Part shown: in pieces, positions 51,250 through 59,907 of the stretch
Position numbering within the stretch: position 1 is the first letter of the stretch
Layout: each line of letters begins with the position of its first letter
From: Saccharopolyspora gregorii
GTDB lineage: Bacteria > Actinomycetota > Actinomycetes > Mycobacteriales > Pseudonocardiaceae
Assembly: GCF_024734405.1 (NCBI RefSeq)
Contig: NZ_CP059556.1
Span: forward strand, 558,001 to 622,000
Direction: 5' to 3'
DNA: 64,000 nt
Position numbers and translations under genes: made by a program
The notes under the pieces: generated by a model
Databases searched by the model: none
Seen by the model: only the letters and a program-made list of their open reading frames with translations
Told to the model about the DNA's origin: nothing

Positions 51250-52140
51250 TCAGAACTCGGGGAGGCCGTACCAGGCGATCGGCGCCTCGGGCACGTCGTC
51301 GCGGGTGACGATCCCTTCGATCAGGCCGTACGGGCGGTCCGCGGCGAAGAAGACCTCGTTGTCGTTGTCCAGCCCGAACGGTTCCAGGTCGACGCGGAAG
51401 TGGTGCTTGTTCGGCAGCGACAGCCGCACCTCCGCGATGCCCGGGTGCGCCTCCAGCACCGCCTCGCCCATCGCGTGTAGCGTCTGCTGCAGCGCGAGGC
51501 TGTGCGTCGTCGCGAACGCGGACAGCAGCGCGGCACGCACCGAGGCGAAGCTCTCCGACCACGCCACCTCGGTGCCCAGGTGCCGCCAGCGCGCCGACAC
51601 CGCGGTCGCCAGGATGCGGTCCGAGGTCTCGGGAAGCGTCGTGTACTCGTCCCTCGGGAAGCCGTGGAACTCCGAGCCGGTGGACTTGAGCACCACCAGG
51701 CCCTCGACACCGCTCACCACGTGCGCGTCGTCGCCGTCCACCGTGACCGCCGCAGTCCGCGTCTCCGCACCGCCGCGGCGGAACGCGTGGTCGTGCCCGG
51801 CGCCGTCCACCTCGATGCGCTCCCACGCGTGCTCGGCGACGAGGATCCGCGCGCCCCGCACCGGTTCCCGGGTGCCGACGAAGTGCTTTCCCAGCCGCAG
51901 CGCGAAATCCTCGACCTCACCGATCGGGTGGCGCTTCGCGAACGCGTAGGCCGTGTTCTTCTGCGAGTCCGTCGGCAGCACGTTCGCGTTGTCCCCGGTG
52001 CGGTGCGCGGCCGCGAAGTCCCCGCGCAACGCGGTGCTGATCGTGAGGTCCCGGATCTCGTGCCGAGCGGTGCCGCGGTCCACCGCGACCAGCCGGATCT
52101 CGGCCTTGCCGTACTGGTTCGGTCCCGGCACGATGCCCAC
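51250..52140 (-). CDS. uao: Uricase (urate oxidase)
   Basis: A 296-residue cofactor-free oxidase that turns urate into 5-hydroxyisourate and hydrogen peroxide. The N-terminal YGKAEIRLV carries the catalytic Lys, LPTDSQKNTAYAFAKRH the catalytic Thr, and SLPNKHHFRVDLEPFGLDND the substrate-binding and flap residues. The GTG start lies five bp after the hiuH stop, so the genes are coupled. Gene names differ between organisms (pucL, uox, uaZ); the symbol is a generic choice. Confidence 0.96.
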   Translation of the reverse strand: MGIVPGPNQYGKAEIRLVAVDRGTARHEIRDLTISTALRGDFAAAHRTGDNANVLPTDSQKNTAYAFAKRHPIGEVEDFALRLGKHFVGTREPVRGARILVAEHAWERIEVDGAGHDHAFRRGGAETRTAAVTVDGDDAHVVSGVEGLVVLKSTGSEFHGFPRDEYTTLPETSDRILATAVSARWRHLGTEVAWSESFASVRAALLSAFATTHSLALQQTLHAMGEAVLEAHPGIAEVRLSLPNKHHFRVDLEPFGLDNDNEVFFAADRPYGLIEGIVTRDDVPEAPIAWYGLPEF

Positions 52141-52145
52141 GTCGA

Positions 52146-52466
52146 TCAGCTCCCTCGGTAGGTGGAGTAGGCGAACGGGCTCAGCAGCAGCGGAACGTGG
52201 TGGTGCTGGGCCGGATCGGTGATGCGGAAGGTGATCTGCACCAGCGGGTAGAAGGATTCGGTGCCGCGCGCCGCGAAGTAGGCGCCGGTGTCGAAGGTCA
52301 ACCGGTAGTCGCCGGGCGCCAGCTCGTCCGGGCCGAGCGAGCCGATGCGGCCGTCGTCGTCGGTGACGCCTTCCGCGATCGGCCCCGCCCCCTCCAGCCG
52401 GACCGCGATCCCGGCGGCCGGGCGGCCCAGCGCGGCGTCCAGCACGTGCGTGGTCACGGCACTCAT
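52146..52466 (-). CDS. hiuH: 5-hydroxyisourate hydrolase
   Basis: A 106-residue transthyretin-like enzyme that opens 5-hydroxyisourate to OHCU. It shows THVLDAALGRPAAGIAVRL near the N-terminus and the invariant C-terminal YSTYRGS, with catalytic His near residue 7, Arg around residue 40 and the last His in HHHVPLLLSPF. The start overlaps the uraD stop (ATGA at 52463-52466). Confidence 0.95.
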   Translation of the reverse strand: MSAVTTHVLDAALGRPAAGIAVRLEGAGPIAEGVTDDDGRIGSLGPDELAPGDYRLTFDTGAYFAARGTESFYPLVQITFRITDPAQHHHVPLLLSPFAYSTYRGS

Positions 52467-52960
52467 GCGATCACCTTCTCCAGGCGCAGCAACGCGATCT
52501 TGCGCAGCTCGTCGGCGACCACGCCCAGTTCGGTGCGCGGGTCGTTGTGCATCCGGGAGCGCAGCACCGCCAGCAGCTCGGCGCCACCGCGGCCGCCCGC
52601 GCACACCAGGTACACGTGGCCGAACTTCCGCTCGTAGGCGGCGTTGCCCTCCCGCAGCGCGGTCCGCAGTCCCTCGTCGGCGAAGTCCACACCGGACTGC
52701 TCGGAGCGGGACCAGGTGGCGGAGGTCGCCTCGCCCGCGGGCCGTTCCCCGATGCGGGGGTGCGCGGCGAGCGCGGCGTCGACCTCCTCCGGGGTGAGTT
52801 CGCGGGCGGCGGCGTCGGCGGCGGCGAGCACCGCCGCCGCGGAGTCGTACGGCCGCGCGTCGCAGACCCGTCGGGCCCAGCGCGGCACGTCCAGGCAGGC
52901 GCGCAGCTCGGGCAGCAGCTCGGCGCGGGGAACGGCGTTGAAGCGGTCGGGTGCGGACAT
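52463..52960 (-). CDS. uraD: OHCU decarboxylase
   Basis: A 165-residue enzyme that decarboxylates 2-oxo-4-hydroxy-4-carboxy-5-ureidoimidazoline to S-allantoin. The catalytic histidine is in LAAHPRIGERP, and the family words WARRVCDARPYDSAAAVLAA, EQSGVDFADEG and NAAYERKFGHVYLVCAGGR follow. The ATG at 52960 follows AAGGGGAGG. First gene of the uraD-hiuH-uricase-permease operon, whose order follows the later steps before the first one. Confidence 0.94.
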   Translation of the reverse strand: MSAPDRFNAVPRAELLPELRACLDVPRWARRVCDARPYDSAAAVLAAADAAARELTPEEVDAALAAHPRIGERPAGEATSATWSRSEQSGVDFADEGLRTALREGNAAYERKFGHVYLVCAGGRGGAELLAVLRSRMHNDPRTELGVVADELRKIALLRLEKVIA

Positions 52961-53067
52961 GGCCTCCCCTTCGGGCCGGCTGCGTCTCGGCTGATCCGCG
53001 GTCCGCCCACGCCGGGCGACCGGCGGCGCACCGTGCCAGCTGAAGCTACGACCGGCCTCACCAGGTG

Positions 53068-53082
53068 TCAACACTTTGTTGA
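53068..53082. promoter_or_regulatory. Palindrome upstream of uraD operon
   Basis: TCAACA-CTT-TGTTGA is a perfect 6-bp inverted repeat about 110 bp upstream of the uraD start and beside the stop of the regulator gene at 53095. It is the best operator candidate for control of the urate genes. Confidence 0.55.
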
Positions 53083-53094
53083 ACTAGCAGGTGA

Positions 53095-53454
53095 TCAGGG
53101 GTGCTGTTCCCGGTTCAGGTAGTTGTAGACCGTGAAGCGGCTGACGCCCAGCGCCTTGGCCACCGACTCCACGCCCTTGCGCAGCGTGAACGCGCCGCGC
53201 TCCTCCAGCAGCCGCACCGCGCGCTGCTTGTCCGCCCGCGACAGCTCCGGCAACCTGCCGCCCAGCTCCGCCTCCACCCCGGCGATCAACCGGTCCAGCG
53301 CGCTCGTCAGCTCCGCGCCCGGCAACCGCACCGCGACCGCCGGTTCGCCCTCCCAGTGCAGCAGCACGTCGGACGGCTCCCGGTCCTCGACGGGAACGGT
53401 CGTGGCGCCGAGCCGCGCCAGCAGCGGCGCGATCGCGGAAGCGAGCGGATGCAC
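53095..53454 (-). CDS. YheO/DauR-type helix-turn-helix regulator
   Basis: A 119-residue protein. The C-terminal 60 residues (LSRADKQRAVRLLEERGAFT, then SVAKALGVSRFTVYNYLNRE) match the HTH_22 domain of YheO-like regulators. The N-terminal half (LLHWEGEPAVAVRLPGAELT) is short and lacks the usual PAS domain, so the protein may be a minimal version. It lies directly upstream of uraD on the same strand and probably controls the urate operon. Confidence 0.75.
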   Translation of the reverse strand: MHPLASAIAPLLARLGATTVPVEDREPSDVLLHWEGEPAVAVRLPGAELTSALDRLIAGVEAELGGRLPELSRADKQRAVRLLEERGAFTLRKGVESVAKALGVSRFTVYNYLNREQHP

Positions 53455-53463
53455 GCCGACAGC

Positions 53464-53736
53464 CTAGAAGCCCGCCCCGGGAGCCGTCGGGCGGTCGACC
53501 GTGACCTGCAAGGTGATGCGGTGCGCGCCCGCCGCCAGCGCCGCGTCGCACACCTCCGCCAGCGCGGGCAGCACCACGTCCCGCGAGCCGCGCACCGAGG
53601 TGCCCAGCGGACCGAAGTCCGGCTCCAGGCCCGCCGCGCGCAACCGGTCCCGGGCGGCCACCGCGTGCTCCGGCGGCTCGCCCTCGCCGCGGAACGGTTC
53701 CGTGGTGAACTCCGCCGTCACCTGCGGTTCGGGCAT
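53464..53736 (-). CDS. MTH1187/YkoF-type thiamine-binding protein
   Basis: A 90-residue protein that binds thiamine or a thiamine-like compound, of the DUF77 family. It reads VTAEFTTEPFRGEGEPPEHA, and later LEPDFGPLGTSVRGS and GAHRITLQVTVDR, a ferredoxin-like fold forming dimers or tetramers. The ATG at 53736 follows CGGAGG with 5-bp spacing. It is 9 bp before the HTH regulator gene on the same strand and could be cotranscribed; the connection to urate use is unclear. Confidence 0.82.
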   Translation of the reverse strand: MPEPQVTAEFTTEPFRGEGEPPEHAVAARDRLRAAGLEPDFGPLGTSVRGSRDVVLPALAEVCDAALAAGAHRITLQVTVDRPTAPGAGF

Positions 53737-54053
53737 GGACGCCTCCGAGAGTTCGGGAGCAGATCGGCCCACTGTACGGGCGCCGCGGCCCCGGTCGCGG
53801 AAAAGGCGCCGTGCCACCGGAATCGGCCCCGTGACCGAGATGTGATCGCCGTGACGGCGAGCGCCGTTCCCGGCCGCGCGTACCCGGGCGGACCGGAAAC
53901 AGCAGGCGGGGAAGGCCCTGCCGCCCGCGGGCGCGCGGTGACCCGCTCGGCGGGCGCGGCTCGGTCAGCTGAACGGCGCCTGCCGGGCTTCCCCTGATCG
54001 GGCGAGTCGGGTGGAATGTGCGAGTCACCGCCGCAAGCCCGAGGGAGAGCACT
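53737..54053. other. 317-bp intergenic region without recognised feature
   Basis: Divergent gap between the thiamine-binding gene and glycerate kinase. TACAGT on the minus strand near 53772 could be a minus-ten for the former. GAGGGAGAG at 54041-54049 is the kinase ribosome binding site. No other structure or gene is seen. Confidence 0.4.
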
Positions 54054-55166
54054 GTGCCCGGTCCCGTCCTGATCGCGCCGGACAAGTTCAAGGGGTCGCT
54101 CACCGCCCCCGAGGTGGCGAACGCGCTCGCCGCGGGACTGCCCGGCGTCGAGGTGCGGCTCGCGCCCATCGCCGACGGCGGGGACGGCACCGTCGACGCC
54201 GCGATCGCGACCGGGTACCGGCGGATGCAGGCGCGCGTCACCGGGCCCGTCGGGGCGCCGCTCGCCGCCGACTTCGCGCTCCTCGGGGACCAGGCCGTCG
54301 TCGAGCTCGCCTCCGCGTCCGGGCTCGCGCTGCTGCCCACCCGGGAACTCGCGCCGATGACCGCCTCCAGCTTCGGCACCGGAGAGCTGATCCGCGCCGC
54401 CCTCGACGCGGGCGCGCGCACCATCGTGCTCGGCGTCGGCGGCAGCGCCTGCACCGACGGCGGCGCGGGCATGCTCGCCGCGCTCGGCGCCCGGCTGCTC
54501 GCCGACGCCGGACGTCCGCTGCCCCCCGGTGGCGGCGGGCTCGTCGAGCTCGCCGAGGTCGACCTCAGCGGACTGGACCCGCGGCTCGCCGACGCCGACA
54601 TCGTGCTCGCGTCCGATGTGGACAACCCGCTGCTCGGGGAGCGCGGCGCCGCGCACGTGTACGGACCGCAGAAGGGCGCCGACCCCACCCAGGTGCGGCT
54701 GCTCGACGCCGCGCTGCGCAGCTGGTCCGGTGCCGTCACCCGCGCAGGCGGGCGGGAGGCCGCCGACGAGCCGGGGGCCGGGGCCGCCGGTGGCGTCGGC
54801 TACGCCGCGCTCGCCGTCCTCGGCGCGCGGCAGCGCCCCGGTGCGGACCTCGTGCTCGAACTCGTCGGCTTCGACGCCGCGCTGCCCGGCGCCGGGCTCG
54901 TGCTCACCGGTGAGGGGTCCGTCGACGAGCAGACGCTGCACGGCAAGGGGCCCGCCGCCGTCGCCGCCAGGGCCGCCGCCGCCGGAGTGCCCGCCATCGC
55001 CGTCGCCGGGCGCTGCTCGCTCGCGCCGGAACGGCTCCGCGACGCCGGGTTCGCCGACGTCTTCGCGCTCACCGACGTCGAACCCGACCCGCAGCGCTGC
55101 ATCCGCGAGGCGGCCGACCTGCTGCCGCAGCTCGCCCGGCACATCGCGGCGAAGTGGCTCGTTTGA
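54054..55166 (+). CDS. glxK: Glycerate kinase
   Basis: A 370-residue kinase that phosphorylates glycerate, the product of the glyoxylate carboligase and tartronate semialdehyde route. It begins VLIAPDKFKGSLTAPEVANA and contains the GGDGTVDA loop, VGGSACTDGGAGMLAALGA, GAGAAGGVGYAAL, and VLTGEGSVDEQTLHGKGP, all landmarks of the GlxK/GarK family. The GTG at 54054 follows GAGGGAGAG. The adjacent GntR regulator and downstream allantoin genes suggest it serves carbon from ureides, although gcl and glxR are not in the window. Confidence 0.92.
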   Translation: MPGPVLIAPDKFKGSLTAPEVANALAAGLPGVEVRLAPIADGGDGTVDAAIATGYRRMQARVTGPVGAPLAADFALLGDQAVVELASASGLALLPTRELAPMTASSFGTGELIRAALDAGARTIVLGVGGSACTDGGAGMLAALGARLLADAGRPLPPGGGGLVELAEVDLSGLDPRLADADIVLASDVDNPLLGERGAAHVYGPQKGADPTQVRLLDAALRSWSGAVTRAGGREAADEPGAGAAGGVGYAALAVLGARQRPGADLVLELVGFDAALPGAGLVLTGEGSVDEQTLHGKGPAAVAARAAAAGVPAIAVAGRCSLAPERLRDAGFADVFALTDVEPDPQRCIREAADLLPQLARHIAAKWLV

Positions 55167-55299
55167 ACGAGTCCGCGGCCCGCCGCGTTCCGCGTGGTCG
55201 GCGGCTCCGCGGCTGACGGGACCGCGGGGCGTGGCGGGCGGGGCCGGACCGCCCCGGGTTCGTAGAGTGGGGGCGGGAACTCGGGGGAGGGGTGCGCCG

Positions 55300-55947
55300 G
55301 TGGCGGATGCCGTGAACGGCCGGACGCCGCTGCGCGAGCAGGTGCGGCGGGCGTTGCAGGACCGCATCAGCGACGGCCGCCTCCGGCCCGGCGACCGGCT
55401 CTACGAGCAGGAGATCGCCGCGGAGTTCGGCGTCTCCCGGGTGCCGGTGCGCGAAGCGATCCGCATGTTGCAGAGCGAAGGGCTCGTGGACGTGGCGCCG
55501 AACCGGCGCGGCGTGTTCGTGCGCAGCCTCGACCGCGCGCAGGTCGAGGAGCTGTTCGACGTCCGCGAAGCCCTCGAAGCGCTCGCCGCCCGGCTCGCCG
55601 CGTCCCGCGCCTCCGCGGACGACGCCGAACGGCTCGGCGTGCTCGCCGAACGCGCCCGGCGGGCGTGGGCGGGCGGGGACGTGGACGCGATGTCCGCGGC
55701 CAACACCGAGTTCCACGACCGGATCGTGGCGCTGTCCGGGAACGCGCTGCTCGCCTCGGTGCTGGAGCCGCTGCACGGCAGGCTCGCCTGGCTGTTCCGG
55801 CTCAACCTGGAGCCGGAGCGGGTGTGCCGGGAGCACGACGAGCTGCACGCCGCCATCGCCGGCGGTGACAGCGACCGGGCCGCCGAGCTCGCGCTCGGGC
55901 ATGTTCGGGCCAGCAGAACGATGGTCCTCGACAAGATGCTCTTCTGA
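55300..55947 (+). CDS. GntR/FadR-family regulator of allantoin genes
   Basis: A 215-residue regulator. Winged helix: LRPGDRLYEQEIAAEFGVSR, then VPVREAIRMLQSEGLVDV. The FCD-type helical effector domain follows (FDVREALEALAARLAA, NTEFHDRIVALSGNALL and LEPERVCREHDELHAAIAGG) with metal-binding His/Asp positions. The GTG at 55300 follows GGGGGAGG. It precedes the NCS1 permease-racemase-allB-alc operon on the same strand, and a GTATAC-N6-GTATAC site lies between, so it is the likely repressor of that operon. Confidence 0.85.
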   Translation: MADAVNGRTPLREQVRRALQDRISDGRLRPGDRLYEQEIAAEFGVSRVPVREAIRMLQSEGLVDVAPNRRGVFVRSLDRAQVEELFDVREALEALAARLAASRASADDAERLGVLAERARRAWAGGDVDAMSAANTEFHDRIVALSGNALLASVLEPLHGRLAWLFRLNLEPERVCREHDELHAAIAGGDSDRAAELALGHVRASRTMVLDKMLF

Positions 55948-55962
55948 GCTCTTCTCGTCCGG

Positions 55963-56007
55963 GGTGAGCGGCCCGCCCATCCCGGTGCGGGGAGTGGGCC
56001 GCTCACC
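55963..56007 (+). terminator. Terminator after the GntR gene
   Basis: GGTGAGCGGCCC (55963-55974) pairs perfectly with GGGCCGCTCACC (55996-56007) over 12 bp. A diverged half (GGTGAGCGGTCC near 56024) follows. Confidence 0.8.
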
Positions 56008-56108
56008 TGAGTTGCTTCCACGGGTGAGCGGTCCGGGTGCCCGGTCTGGTGGGGGCTCATCTCGGGGACGTGGTGGTTGACCGGGGGCGGGAACCGGCCT
56101 ACTTTTCC

Positions 56109-56126
56109 GTATACGTTTAAGTATAC
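56109..56126. promoter_or_regulatory. GntR operator of the allantoin operon
   Basis: GTATACGTTTAAGTATAC has two self-complementary GTATAC words 6 bp apart, 27 bp before the permease start. It is the most AT-rich spot in the region and fits a FadR-type dimer site. Confidence 0.7.
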
Positions 56127-56152
56127 TTCCGCTATGTGGAACCGGAGCGGCC

Positions 56153-57640
56153 ATGTCCCCGGATCGTGCCGAAGCCGCCACCACGCCGGGAGCCCCCAGC
56201 CCCCGGCTCTACAACGCCGATCTGGCCCCGCCCGCACAACGCCGCTGGAAGACCTACAGCATCTTCGCGCTGTGGATGAACGACGTGCACAACATCGGCA
56301 ACTACACCTTCGCCGCCGGCCTGTTCGCCCTCGGGCTCGGCGCGCTGCCGTCGCTGATCGCGCTGCTGCTCGGCATCCTCGTCGTGTTCTGGGGCATGAA
56401 CCTGATGGGCCGCATGGGGCAGCGCACCGGCGTCCCGTTCCCCGTGATGGCGCGGATCTCCTTCGGCGTGCACGGCGCGCAGCTGCCCGCGCTGATCCGC
56501 GCCGTCGTCGCCATCGCCTGGTACGGCATCCAGACCTACCTGGCCTCGCTCGCCGTCGTCGTGCTGGTGCTGCGCATCGAACCCGCGCTCACCCCCTACG
56601 CGCAGGACTCGATCCTCGGGCTCTCCAGCCTCGGCTGGATCTGCTTCCTCGCGCTGTGGGCGGTGCAGCTGGTGATCCTCAGCTTCGGCATGGAGATCAT
56701 CCGCCGGTTCCAGGACTGGGCCGGGCCGATCGTGTGGGTCGTGATGCTCGCGATGGCGATCTGGGTGCTGGTCCTCGCGGGCGGGCGGATCTCCTGGAAC
56801 CCGCCGAACGCGCTCAGCGGCACCGCGATGTGGTGGGAAGTGCTCGGCGCGGCCGGTCTCACCATCGCCATCTACGGCACGCTGATGCTCAACTTCTGCG
56901 ACTTCTCCCGGTTCGCGCCGGACCGGAAATCGGTCGTGCGCGGGAACTTCTGGGGCCTGCCGGTGAACTTCACCGCCTTCGCGATGGTGTCCATCATCGT
57001 CACCGCCGGGACGCACACCCTGTTCGGCGAGATCATCACCGACCCGGCGGAGATCATCGCGAAGGTGCCGAACACCTTCGTGCTCGTCGTCGGCGCGCTG
57101 CTGTTCGCGCTCGCGACCATCGGCGTGAACATCGTCGCGAACTTCGTCTCGCCCGCCTACGACCTCGCCAACCTCGCGCCGAAGCACATCGGCTTCCGGC
57201 GCGGCGGGCTGATCAGCGCGGTGCTCGCGGTGGTGGTGCTGCCGTGGAACCTCTACGGCAGCCCCGCCACCGTGGAGTACTTCCTCGGCGGGCTCGGCGC
57301 GGTGCTCGGGCCGCTGTTCGGCGTGATCATCGTGGACTACTGGCTGCTGCGGCGCGGCCGGATCAACGTGCCCGACCTCTACACCGAGGATCCCGCCGGC
57401 GAGTACGCCTACCGGCGGGGCGTGAACCCGCGGGCCGTCGGCGCGCTGCTGCCCGCCTCGGCGGTCGGCATCGCGCTCGCCGTGGTGCCCGCGTTCGCGG
57501 TGCTGTCCTCGTTCTCCTGGTTCATCAGCGCGCTGCTCGGCGGCGGGCTCTACCACCTGATCGCCGACCGCGGCCGCGACTTCACCGACGTCCCCGGCGA
57601 CCACCTCGCGCGGACCACCACCGCAGAAGGAATCCACTGA
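56153..57640 (+). CDS. NCS1-family allantoin/hydantoin permease
   Basis: A 495-residue transporter with about 12 membrane segments. Near the N-terminus LYNADLAPPAQRRWKTYSIF and WMNDVHNIGNYTFAAGLF match the NCS1 family's substrate-coordinating region (TM1). FGVHGAQLPALIRAVVAIAW follows, and LMLNFCDFSRFAPDRKSV is the conserved TM6/loop. Because it opens an operon with a racemase, allantoinase and allantoicase, allantoin is the most likely substrate. There is no ribosome binding site of note. Confidence 0.9.
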   Translation: MSPDRAEAATTPGAPSPRLYNADLAPPAQRRWKTYSIFALWMNDVHNIGNYTFAAGLFALGLGALPSLIALLLGILVVFWGMNLMGRMGQRTGVPFPVMARISFGVHGAQLPALIRAVVAIAWYGIQTYLASLAVVVLVLRIEPALTPYAQDSILGLSSLGWICFLALWAVQLVILSFGMEIIRRFQDWAGPIVWVVMLAMAIWVLVLAGGRISWNPPNALSGTAMWWEVLGAAGLTIAIYGTLMLNFCDFSRFAPDRKSVVRGNFWGLPVNFTAFAMVSIIVTAGTHTLFGEIITDPAEIIAKVPNTFVLVVGALLFALATIGVNIVANFVSPAYDLANLAPKHIGFRRGGLISAVLAVVVLPWNLYGSPATVEYFLGGLGAVLGPLFGVIIVDYWLLRRGRINVPDLYTEDPAGEYAYRRGVNPRAVGALLPASAVGIALAVVPAFAVLSSFSWFISALLGGGLYHLIADRGRDFTDVPGDHLARTTTAEGIH

Positions 57641-57675
57641 CCGCAGCCACCCGACTCGTGCCGCGGGGGCGGGCG

Positions 57676-57783
57676 GTGTCTCTTTCTTGTCAGCGCGAAG
57701 CGCTGAGCCGCCGACCACACACGCAGAACGACCACTCGCTGGGGTTCCGCCACCCCAGCGCTCCGCAAACCGAGTTCGAAGAC
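57676..57783 (+). repeat. Structured intergenic repeat, copy B (short form)
   Basis: A 108-bp relative of copies A and C in the 161-bp gap inside the allantoin operon. It keeps the GTGTC start, a shortened first hairpin (CAGCGC-GAA-GCGCTG at 57691-57705) and the 3' CGCAAACCGAGTTCGAAGAC word (57764-57783). In place of the nested long stem it has a simple 9-bp hairpin (CGCTGGGGT with ACCCCAGCG). It ends nine bases before the racemase ribosome binding site. Confidence 0.8.
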
Positions 57784-57801
57784 AAAAAGCCAGGAGAGCA
57801 C

Positions 57802-58527
57802 GTGCGGATTGTCGTTGCCAATGTCAACACCACCGAAGCCGTGACCGAGGTGATCCGGGCGCAGGCCGTCGCGATCGCCGCACCCGGCACCGAGGTCCTC
57901 GCCGTCACCCCGCGCTTCGGCCCGCCCTCGGTGGAGGGGAACTTCGAGAGCTACCTGGCCGCGGTCGCCGTGATGGACCGGGTGCGGGCCGTGCCCGAAC
58001 CCTTCGACGCGGTGGTGCTGGCCGGGTTCGGCGAGCACGGCAAGGAAGGGCTCGCGGAGCTGTTCGACGTGCCCGTCGTGGACATCACCGAAGCCGCCGC
58101 GCACACCGCGAGCCTGCTCGGCCGCCGGTTCTCCGTCGTCACCTCGCTGGCGCGCACCACCGGCCAGATCACCGACCGGCTCGCGCTGACCGGGCTGAGC
58201 TCGCGGTGCGCCTCGGTGCGCGCCACCGGGATGGCCGTGCTGGAACTGGAGACCGATCCGGAACGCGCCGGGGACCGGCTCGCCGCCGAAGCCGTGCGCG
58301 CCGTCCGCGAAGACGGCGCCGAGGTGATCTGCCTCGGCTGCGCGGGCATGGCGGGCCTCGCCGAACAGGTGCGTGACGCCGCGGGCGTACCCGTCGTCGA
58401 CGGCGTCCCCGCGGCGGTCGGTCTCGCGGAGCTGCTGGTGCGGCAGGGCCTCAGCACCTCGAAGGTGGGGGGCTGGGCCGCGCCGCTGCCCAAGGAGATC
58501 ACCGGCTGGCCGATCAGCGGGGCCTGA
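57802..58527 (+). CDS. Asp/Glu/hydantoin racemase-family protein, likely allantoin racemase
   Basis: A 241-residue protein of the racemase family, probably interconverting allantoin enantiomers between uptake and hydrolysis. It begins RIVVANVNTTEAVTEVI and has SVVTSLARTTGQITDRL and VICLGCAGMAGLAEQV, whose Cys is the second catalytic residue. Where hydantoin and allantoin racemases have a first catalytic Cys (ACFGDPG), this protein has AGFGEHG, with Gly instead. The GTG at 57802 follows AGGAGA. It lies between the permease and allB. Confidence 0.82.
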   Translation: MRIVVANVNTTEAVTEVIRAQAVAIAAPGTEVLAVTPRFGPPSVEGNFESYLAAVAVMDRVRAVPEPFDAVVLAGFGEHGKEGLAELFDVPVVDITEAAAHTASLLGRRFSVVTSLARTTGQITDRLALTGLSSRCASVRATGMAVLELETDPERAGDRLAAEAVRAVREDGAEVICLGCAGMAGLAEQVRDAAGVPVVDGVPAAVGLAELLVRQGLSTSKVGGWAAPLPKEITGWPISGA

Positions 58528-58560
58528 CCCCGCCCCCGGAACGACGAACAGGAGGTCGCG

Positions 58561-59907
58561 GTGTCCCCCGACCCGTACGACGTGGTGATCCGCGCGCGGC
58601 GCCTCATCGGCCCGCGCGGCGAGACCGCGGGCAGCGTCGCCGTCCGCGACGGGCGCATCGCCGCCGTCGCACCGCACGACGCGCCGCCGCCCGCCGCGCG
58701 CACCGTGGAGCTCGCCGACGACGAGGTGCTGCTGCCCGGCCTCGTGGACACCCACGTGCACGTCAACGACCCCGGCCGAGCCGAGTGGGAGGGCTTCCCG
58801 ACCGCCACCCGCGCCGCCGCCGCGGGCGGCATCACCACGCTGCTGGACATGCCGCTGAACAGCCTCCCGCCGACCGTCGACCCCGAATCCCTCGCGGTGA
58901 AGCGGGAATCCGCGCGCGGCAGGGTGCACGTGGACGTCGGGTTCTGGGGCGGTGCTGTCCCCGGCAACCGGGAGCACCTCGGGCCGCTGCACGACGCCGG
59001 GGTGTTCGGGTTCAAGAGCTTCCTGCTGCACTCCGGCGTCGACGAGTTCCCGCCGCTGGACGCCGCCGGCCTGGAGGCGGCGCTGGCCGAGCTCGCCGCC
59101 CGCGACGCGCTGCTGATCGTGCACGCCGAGAACGCCGAGGCCATCGACGCCGCACCCGGCCCGCACGGCGAGCACTACCGCGACTTCCTCGCCTCCCGCC
59201 CGCGCGGCGCGGAGGACGTGGCCATCGCCCAGGTCCTCGACCTGGCGCGGCGCACCGGCGGGCGGGTGCACGTCCTGCACCTGTCCTCCTCGGACGCGCT
59301 GCCGATGATCGCCGCCGCGAAGGCGGACGGGGTGCGGGTGACCGTGGAGACCTGCCCGCACTACCTCTGCTTCACCGCCGAGGAGATCCCGGACGGCGCC
59401 ACCCAGTTCAAGTGCTGCCCGCCGATCCGCGAAGCGGCCAACCGCGAACGGCTCTGGCAGGGGCTCGCCGACGGCACCATCGACTGCGTCGTCAGCGACC
59501 ACTCGCCCTGCACGCCGGAGCTGAAGCGGCTCGACACCGGCGACTTCGGCGTCGCCTGGGGCGGCGTGTCCAGCCTGCAGCTGGGGTTGTCCGCGGTGTG
59601 GACGCAGGCGCGGCTGCGCGGGCACGGGCTGGCGGACGTGGTGCGCTGGATGGCCGGGCGCACCGCGGAGATCGCCGGGCTGCACCGCAAGGGCGCCGTC
59701 GAACCGGGCGCCGACGCCGACCTGTGCGCGTTCGCCCCCGACGACGCCTTCGTCGTCGACGCCGCCGGACTGCACCACCGCAACCCCGTCACCGCCTACC
59801 AGGGCCGCGCGCTCGCCGGACGCGTCCGGCGCACCTGGCTGCGCGGCGAACCCGTCGACGTCGCAGGTCCACCACGAGGAACGTTGCTGAGCAGGGGAGA
59901 AGCATGA
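58561..59907 (+). CDS. allB: Allantoinase
   Basis: A 448-residue cyclic amidohydrolase converting allantoin to allantoate. Metal ligands: [11 protein letters not shown], the carbamylated lysine in [31 protein letters not shown] and [11 protein letters not shown]. The C-terminal part ([19 protein letters not shown]) closes the composite domain. The GTG at 58561 follows AGGAGG. Its stop overlaps the allantoicase start (ATGA at 59904-59907). Confidence 0.96.
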   Translation: MSPDPYDVVIRARRLIGPRGETAGSVAVRDGRIAAVAPHDAPPPAARTVELADDEVLLPGLVDTHVHVNDPGRAEWEGFPTATRAAAAGGITTLLDMPLNSLPPTVDPESLAVKRESARGRVHVDVGFWGGAVPGNREHLGPLHDAGVFGFKSFLLHSGVDEFPPLDAAGLEAALAELAARDALLIVHAENAEAIDAAPGPHGEHYRDFLASRPRGAEDVAIAQVLDLARRTGGRVHVLHLSSSDALPMIAAAKADGVRVTVETCPHYLCFTAEEIPDGATQFKCCPPIREAANRERLWQGLADGTIDCVVSDHSPCTPELKRLDTGDFGVAWGGVSSLQLGLSAVWTQARLRGHGLADVVRWMAGRTAEIAGLHRKGAVEPGADADLCAFAPDDAFVVDAAGLHHRNPVTAYQGRALAGRVRRTWLRGEPVDVAGPPRGTLLSRGEA

